Shown: positions 14,427 to 18,470 of the stretch, piece after piece
Numbering within the stretch: the stretch's first letter is position 1
How the letters are laid out: the number at the start of each line of letters is the position of its first letter
NCBI GenBank assembly: GCA_001780825.1
Contig: MFIX01000154.1
Span: 1 to 18,470 of the forward strand
DNA: 18,470 bases
DNA from: Candidatus Glassbacteria bacterium RIFCSPLOWO2_12_FULL_58_11
GTDB taxonomy: Bacteria; Gemmatimonadota; Glassbacteria; GWA2-58-10
Direction: 5' to 3'
The notes under the pieces: generated by a model
What the model was told of the DNA's origin: nothing
The model's input: the letters and a program-made list of their open reading frames with translations, nothing else
Databases searched by the model: none
Position numbers and translations under genes: made by a program

Positions 14427-15476
14427 TCAGTTCCGGTTGAAATAAGAACGGACTACCGTGGCCCGGTGAATGTCCCTTTCGGTCGAATCCAGATTCCTTC
14501 CGGCGGCCACATCGAGATGTGCGTCCTGGGAATAGATCAATATCTGGTTTATGGTTGATACACTGAGCTCTTTTATTAGTTTCATGCTCACCCCGAGCCG
14601 GACGGCGCTCAACAAATTCATAACTTCTTCGCCGGTAATGGTCCTGGAGTGTTCCAGAATCCCATAGGCTCGCCAGACCTTGTCCTGGATGTAATGGCCG
14701 GCATCCTTGAACAGGATCGCCCGGGCATTTTTTTCGTGTTCGATTATCTGTTCGGTAATCCTCGAAAGGTGCTCGATCAGCTCCCGCTCGCTCTTGCCGA
14801 TCGTGATCTGGTTTGAAATCTGAAAGAAATTGCCCAGCACCTCGCTGCCCTCGCCGTAAAGGCCGCGGAAAGTAAGCCCGATCTGGGTGATCCCCCGCAG
14901 CACTTTCTGGATCTCTTTGGTCAGCACCAGGCCCGGCAAATGGATCAGAACCGAGGCCCGCAAGCCCGTGCCGGTATTGGTCGGACAGCTTGTCAGATAG
15001 CCGAGCTTGGCATGGAACTCATACTGAAGGTTGCGGCCGATCACGCTCTCGAGCTTCTCCGCCTCCTGCCAGCAGCTGTCCAGATCGAACCCCGAGGCGA
15101 TGCTCTGGATCCGCAGGTGGTCCTCCTCGTTGATCATCATCGAGATCCGGCTCGCCTCGCCGACCACCACTGCCGCGGACTTGCGCCGGGTGAGCAGGTC
15201 GTTGGAGATCAGATGCTCCTCGAGCAGGTAGTTGCATTCAAAGCTCTTGAGGTCTTTCAGGTCCATGCGGATCATCGCGGGAATGGCCTTTTCCCGCTCC
15301 AGGACTGAAAGCACCTCCTGGCGGATCTGCTCCTCCTGGTTCTCGCTTATCCGCGGCGAGAACTGGTAGCCCTTGAGATTGCGGGCCAGGCGGACCCTGG
15401 AGCTGAGCACGACATCCGAGTGCTCGCCGCTGCCTTTCAGCCAGGCCGGAACCTCATCTTTTATCAACAGCGCCAT
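14427..15476 (-). CDS. mcsB: Protein-arginine kinase McsB
   Basis: A 349-residue protein of the phosphagen (guanidino) kinase fold that phosphorylates arginines in proteins, marking them for ClpCP. Visible sites: LSSRVRLARN (24-33, nucleotide-binding arginines), NEEDHLRIQ (116-124, with catalytic Glu118), SCPTNTGTGLRAS (163-175, with the conserved Cys164) and GEGSE (208-212, second acidic residue). RDIHRA (334-339) matches the C-terminal RDxxRA phosphoarginine-sensing motif that sets McsB apart from metabolite kinases. The short N-terminus without the metazoan creatine/arginine kinase helical domain also supports McsB. All key residues are present, so it should be active. The ATG at 15476 has only a weak ribosome site. 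It lies 57 nt after mcsA and 14 nt before clpC. Confidence 0.95.
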   Translation of the reverse strand: MALLIKDEVPAWLKGSGEHSDVVLSSRVRLARNLKGYQFSPRISENQEEQIRQEVLSVLEREKAIPAMIRMDLKDLKSFECNYLLEEHLISNDLLTRRKSAAVVVGEASRISMMINEEDHLRIQSIASGFDLDSCWQEAEKLESVIGRNLQYEFHAKLGYLTSCPTNTGTGLRASVLIHLPGLVLTKEIQKVLRGITQIGLTFRGLYGEGSEVLGNFFQISNQITIGKSERELIEHLSRITEQIIEHEKNARAILFKDAGHYIQDKVWRAYGILEHSRTITGEEVMNLLSAVRLGVSMKLIKELSVSTINQILIYSQDAHLDVAAGRNLDSTERDIHRATVVRSYFNRN

Positions 15477-15533
15477 GGTTCACCAGATTTGAATCGTCAG
15501 CGTAAAGAGCAAAAAACCAGTCGTTGCACCCCA

Positions 15534-16055
15534 TCACTTGGAAACTTCGAGGCGCTTCTCCACCACCATTATTTCATCCCGCAAGCCGGCGGCTTTTTCG
15601 TAGTCCTCCGATTTGACGGCCTCATTGAGCTTTTTCTTCAATTCGCGGATCAGAATCTGATCGCTGTATATCTGGTCGTCCGGTTTGCTCGAGCGCCGGC
15701 CGACATGGAACGAGCTGCCCTGGATGCGCCGCAGCAGGACATCGATCTGTTTCTCGAATGTATAATAGCACTGGCCGCAGCCCAGCCGGCCGGTCCTTTT
15801 TATGTCATCCAGCGTGTTGTCGCAGAAGGGGCATTTCTCCTCGCCCGCCTCGCTCTTGCCCTCGACCAGCTCGCTCAGCACATCGCTCTTGGCCTCGGGG
15901 GCGAAAGCCGGCTGCTGGCTGCTGTCGAATTTAGCCCCTTTCATGCCGAACTTCTCCGCGCAATCCGGACACAGGTTCAGGCTGACCACCTTGCCATCCT
16001 TGACCTGCGTAAAATGAATGGAGGCTTCGCTCTTTTTGCATTTTTCACATTTCAT
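15534..16055 (-). CDS. mcsA: McsA, zinc-binding activator of arginine kinase McsB
   Basis: A 173-residue protein. Four CxxC motifs form two zinc sites: Cys3/Cys6 with Cys29/Cys32, and Cys75/Cys78 with Cys93/Cys96. A linker rich in Ser, Glu and Ala (40-70) lies between them. A UVR domain (about 134-169, with KSEDYEKAAGLRDEI) closes the protein, as in Bacillus McsA. McsA binds and activates McsB and can modulate ClpC. The ATG at 16055 has a GAAGGGGGG stretch five nt upstream. It follows lolD by 55 nt. In Firmicutes the gene before mcsA is the repressor ctsR; here that place is taken by the lipoprotein transporter gene lolD, so repression by CtsR is not encoded locally. Confidence 0.93.
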   Translation of the reverse strand: MKCEKCKKSEASIHFTQVKDGKVVSLNLCPDCAEKFGMKGAKFDSSQQPAFAPEAKSDVLSELVEGKSEAGEEKCPFCDNTLDDIKRTGRLGCGQCYYTFEKQIDVLLRRIQGSSFHVGRRSSKPDDQIYSDQILIRELKKKLNEAVKSEDYEKAAGLRDEIMVVEKRLEVSK

Positions 16056-16088
16056 GCCGACCCCCCTTCATCTAAAAAACTATCGGTA

Positions 16089-16117
16089 CCGCTCGCCGGC
16101 TCCGGCGCGCTCAGCGG
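16089..16117. repeat. Bulged hairpin across the lolD stop codon, before mcsA
   Basis: Outer arms CCGCT (16089-16093) and AGCGG (16113-16117) and inner arms CGCCG (16094-16098) and CGGCG (16103-16107) can pair, leaving a five-nt bulge. A run of six T on the minus strand follows at 16079-16074, about nine nt after the stem. That is too far for a standard intrinsic terminator, so partial attenuation before mcsA is the most that can be suggested. Confidence 0.3.
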
Positions 16118-16794
16118 ATAGTTTTCAAAACACCCTCTTCTAAAAGATAAACTTTTTCGGTCATTCCAGCCAATGTTTCATCATGGGTCACCAGGATGAA
16201 ACCCATTCCGCGGCTTTCCAGCCCGGAAAAGAGCAGCTCGGTGACCGTTTTGCGGTTTTCCGCATCCAGGTTACCGGTCGGCTCATCCGCCAGTACGAAA
16301 TCCGGCTCGTGGACCAGGGCCCGGGCCACCGCCACCCTCTGCTGCTCGCCGCCCGAGAGCTGAGCCGGCCGATGGTGCAGGCGGTCCGCCAGTCCGACCT
16401 CGGCCAGAATGGCAGAGGCTTTCGCGGCCGCCACAGCCGCCGATTCACCGCGCACCAGCAGCGGCATGCTCACATTTTCGAGCGCCGAGAACTCAGCCAG
16501 CAGGTAATGGAACTGGAATACGAAGCCCAGCTTGCGATTGCGCAGCCGGCTGCGCTGCTGATCCTCGAGGGCGAAAATGGCGCGGCCCTCCAGCTCCACC
16601 TCTCCGGCGGAAGGACTCTCCAGCGCTCCCAGGATATGCAGCAGCGTGCTTTTCCCAGCGCCGCTGCGGCCGACTATCGAAACCGACTGGCCTCTTTCGA
16701 CTTTCAGATCCACCCCGCGCAACACGTGCAGCGAAGACGAGCCGCTGGGATAATCTTTTGTTACCTTAGACGCCGCCAGGCAGCTCTCATTCAT
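16111..16794 (-). CDS. lolD: Lipoprotein-releasing ABC transporter ATP-binding protein LolD
   Basis: A 227-residue ABC ATPase. Walker A GRSGAGKS (42-49), Q-loop in FVFQFHYLLAEFSALENV (91-108, highly characteristic of LolD), signature LSGGEQQR (146-153), Walker B FVLADE (166-171), D-loop GNLD (174-177) and switch His204 in VTHD. With the LolC/E permease it pulls outer-membrane lipoproteins from the inner membrane. The ATG at 16794 overlaps the end of lolC by eight nt (ATGAATGA), so the two are translationally coupled. A longer frame to 16857 only overlaps lolC and is Arg/Pro-rich. A general MacB-type ATPase is the alternative, but the FHYLLAEF sequence and genes on both sides favour Lol. Confidence 0.93.
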   Translation of the reverse strand: MNESCLAASKVTKDYPSGSSSLHVLRGVDLKVERGQSVSIVGRSGAGKSTLLHILGALESPSAGEVELEGRAIFALEDQQRSRLRNRKLGFVFQFHYLLAEFSALENVSMPLLVRGESAAVAAAKASAILAEVGLADRLHHRPAQLSGGEQQRVAVARALVHEPDFVLADEPTGNLDAENRKTVTELLFSGLESRGMGFILVTHDETLAGMTEKVYLLEEGVLKTIR

Positions 16795-18034
16795 AGCGGA
16801 TCGCCTCCACCGGCGGCAGGGCCGAGGCCCGCCAGGCCGGGTAGATGGTCGCCGCAAAGGAGATCAGCAGGCTCGCCGCAATGACCAGGATAAAGTCCCC
16901 GGCTTGCATGTTGACCGGGAAGCTCGATATGAAATAGACATCCCCAGGGATCGAGATCAACTGGTACTTGTCCAGCAGCGTCGCTACGACATACCCGGAG
17001 ACCGCTCCCAGCAAAGTGCCCACCGCGCCGATAATAAGGCCGTGGAACACGAACACCCGGCCGACCGCCCGGCCGCTCAGTCCCATCGAGCGCAGGATCC
17101 CGATCTCCCGGGTCTTGTCCATCACCAGCATGGTCAGGTTGCCGACAATATTGGAGGCGGCCACCAGGATAATTAATGTCAGAATGACAAACATCACTGC
17201 CTTTTCGAGTTTCAGCGCCTCGAAAAGGTTTTGATTGTTTACCACCCAGTCGGTCCCGGTATAAGGGTAGCCGCCGAGCGCCGCGACAATCTTTTCGCGC
17301 ATTTCCGGAGCCCGCTCGACTTCACGGATGCGGACCTCGATATTGCTGATGGCATTTTTCATGCCGAAAAAGGACTGGGCTTCTTTCAGCGAAATGTACA
17401 GCAGATAAGAATCTACATCGAAAAGGCCGGTATCGAAAATCCCGGTCACCCTGAATTTCCGCCAGGAGGCCGAAAGCCCGAACGGGGTGATTTTTATGCT
17501 GCGCGGCGCCCAGACCGTAATCACATCCCCGGCCCCAACCCGCAGGACCTGGGCCATGTAGCTGCCGATGACCGCCCCGGGGTAGCTCATCTGATCCTCA
17601 GGCTGGGGGTCCTCGAAGGTGAAAGCGCCGCTGACAATGTGGTCCTTGACCCGGGTGATTTCCTGCTCTGCGGCCAGATCCACCCCGCGCAGCTTGGCCC
17701 CGGAGTTTTCCCGGGTCTCCGAGACCGCCATGCACTCGGACTCGATCAGCGGTGCGACCGAGACCACGCCCGGCAGGGTTGCGATTTTGGCTGCGAGTGT
17801 ATCGTACCCCAGTATCGGCTGGTTGTCGAACGACTCCAGCGTGATATGGGGCATGCTGCCCAGTATTTTTTCCTTCAGATCGTCGTGAAAGCCGTTCAGC
17901 ACCGCGAGAATGACTATTAGCGACAGCACCCCGAGCCAGACTCCGCTGATCGCTATCAGGGTAAAGATCGAGACGAAGCGCGAGTTCCTCCGGGAGAACA
18001 GATAGCGCCAACCGATAAATAGCTCGACCTTCAT
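16787..18034 (-). CDS. lolC: Lipoprotein-releasing ABC transporter permease, LolC/LolE family
   Basis: A 415-residue inner-membrane permease with four membrane segments at about 21-47, 279-303, 328-355 and 378-400. A large periplasmic MacB-like domain lies between the first and second. The N-terminus (GWRYLFSRRNSRFVSIFTLIA) and MDKTREIGILRSMG (305-318) are typical of LolC/E. Only one permease gene is present, so LolCDE may here use a homodimer or a second permease encoded elsewhere. Calling it C rather than E is arbitrary. The ATG at 18034 overlaps the lysS TGA stop (ATGA), and the 3' end overlaps lolD. The order lysS-lolC-lolD is also known from Deltaproteobacteria. Confidence 0.92.
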   Translation of the reverse strand: MKVELFIGWRYLFSRRNSRFVSIFTLIAISGVWLGVLSLIVILAVLNGFHDDLKEKILGSMPHITLESFDNQPILGYDTLAAKIATLPGVVSVAPLIESECMAVSETRENSGAKLRGVDLAAEQEITRVKDHIVSGAFTFEDPQPEDQMSYPGAVIGSYMAQVLRVGAGDVITVWAPRSIKITPFGLSASWRKFRVTGIFDTGLFDVDSYLLYISLKEAQSFFGMKNAISNIEVRIREVERAPEMREKIVAALGGYPYTGTDWVVNNQNLFEALKLEKAVMFVILTLIILVAASNIVGNLTMLVMDKTREIGILRSMGLSGRAVGRVFVFHGLIIGAVGTLLGAVSGYVVATLLDKYQLISIPGDVYFISSFPVNMQAGDFILVIAASLLISFAATIYPAWRASALPPVEAIRYE

Positions 18035-18470
18035 TCGGGTTGTTCCGGTCTCAATTGCGGAAAAAGGATCACGTCCTTAATCGTCTCCGAACCGGTCAGC
18101 AGCATGGTCAGCCGGTCGATCCCGATCCCCACTCCGCCGGTGGGCGGCAGGCCGTACTCCAGGGCGCGGATATAGTCTTCATCCAGCACCTGGGCCTCCT
18201 CATCCCCGGCCTCCCGCAGAAGGGCCTGGGCCTCGAAGCGCCGCCGCTGGTCCAGGGGATCGTTAAGCTCGGAGAAAGCATTGGCGATCTCCATCCCGCC
18301 GATTATCAGCTCGAAACGCTCGACCAGCTCCGGATTGCCGCGATGAACCTTGGCCAGGGGGCTGGTCTAAAGCGGGTAGTCGGTGACGAATGTGGGGTTC
18401 TGCAAATGCGGTTCGACCAGCTCGCCGAACAGCTCATCGAGCAGCTTGCCCGGACCCATCTTACCGCTTA
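18031..18470 (-). CDS. lysS: Lysyl-tRNA synthetase C-terminal part, interrupted by an in-frame TAG
   Basis: The frame from the right edge to the TGA at 18031 encodes the C-terminal catalytic region of class II LysRS. It includes NPTFVTDYPL, TSPLAK, GGMEIANAFSELNDP and the motif 3 segment GVGIGIDRLTMLLTGS, ending LFPQLRPE. It charges tRNA-Lys in the cytoplasm. Codon 18369-18367 is TAG, placed in DYPL(stop)TSPLAK where relatives such as E. coli (EYPAEVSPLA) have a conserved Glu. The rest is in frame and undamaged, so one G-to-T change of GAG explains it. A restart at ATG 18294 would give only 87 residues and no working enzyme. An assembly or sequencing error, a real nonsense mutation, or suppression are the options. 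The N-terminal anticodon-binding domain lies outside the window. Confidence 0.88.
18367..18369 (-). other. In-frame amber codon in lysS
   Basis: TAG lies 25 codons upstream of the internal ATG at 18294 and in phase with clear LysRS sequence on both sides. TAG also ends metF and skp here, so a general reassignment of TAG is unlikely. Confidence 0.85.

Noticed and set aside
16056..16110. CtsR or CIRCE operator before mcsA
   Set aside because: No heptanucleotide CtsR repeat and no GCACTC-N9-GAGTGC dyad was found in the gap; only a bulged hairpin and a T-run.
16074..16117. Intrinsic terminator after lolD
   Set aside because: The T-run lies about nine nt from the stem and the stem is bulged, so a standard terminator call is not supported.
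18367..18369. Genome-wide reassignment of TAG to a sense codon
   Set aside because: metF and skp both end in TAG at family-typical lengths, and skp's TAG lies one nt before the next start codon.

Overview
The window comes from a diderm (Gram-negative-type), LPS-making bacterium with GC-rich genes and short AT-rich gaps. No rRNA, tRNA, CRISPR array, insertion sequence or phage gene was seen. The best taxonomic guess is a lineage of the FCB superphylum (Bacteroidetes/Chlorobi relatives or an uncultured candidate phylum). This rests on the LpxC-FabZ fusion, the methylenetetrahydrofolate reductase carrying a MetV-like C-terminal domain, and McsA-McsB-ClpC in an organism with lipid A genes. It is an inference; no marker gene was compared.

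Positions 1-1300 (minus): a PHP-domain phosphoesterase gene overlaps the start of a DRG/Obg-like GTPase gene that runs off the left edge. They appear to be driven by a promoter with perfect consensus hexamers (TTGACA-N17-TATAAT) at 1341-1369. Positions 1511-3073 (plus): a MetF-MetV-like methylenetetrahydrofolate reductase, the only plus-strand gene. It converges, across a symmetric hairpin at 3096-3120, on a minus-strand MFS transporter gene that resembles folate-biopterin transporters.

Positions 3144-18470 are one long minus-strand run. In transcription order it reads lysS, lolC, lolD, mcsA, mcsB, clpC, bamA, two skp/ompH genes, lpxD, lpxC-fabZ, lpxA, MFS transporter. The lysS-lolC-lolD and bamA-skp-lpxD-fabZ-lpxA blocks are classic outer-membrane biogenesis neighbours: lipoprotein release, beta-barrel assembly, periplasmic chaperones and lipid A synthesis. 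Between them sits a complete protein-arginine-phosphorylation and degradation module (McsA activator, McsB arginine kinase, ClpC unfoldase), with no CtsR repressor gene in the window.

Points of most interest: (i) the McsAB-ClpC module placed inside the envelope cluster; (ii) an in-frame amber codon in lysS exactly where class II lysyl-tRNA synthetases have a conserved glutamate; (iii) the enzyme fusions LpxC-FabZ and MetF-MetV; (iv) TTG start codons in four of the six bamA-to-lpxA genes, three with good Shine-Dalgarno sites; (v) a 10-bp inverted repeat in the long bamA leader, downstream of a GAACTT-N17-TATAAA promoter-like sequence.
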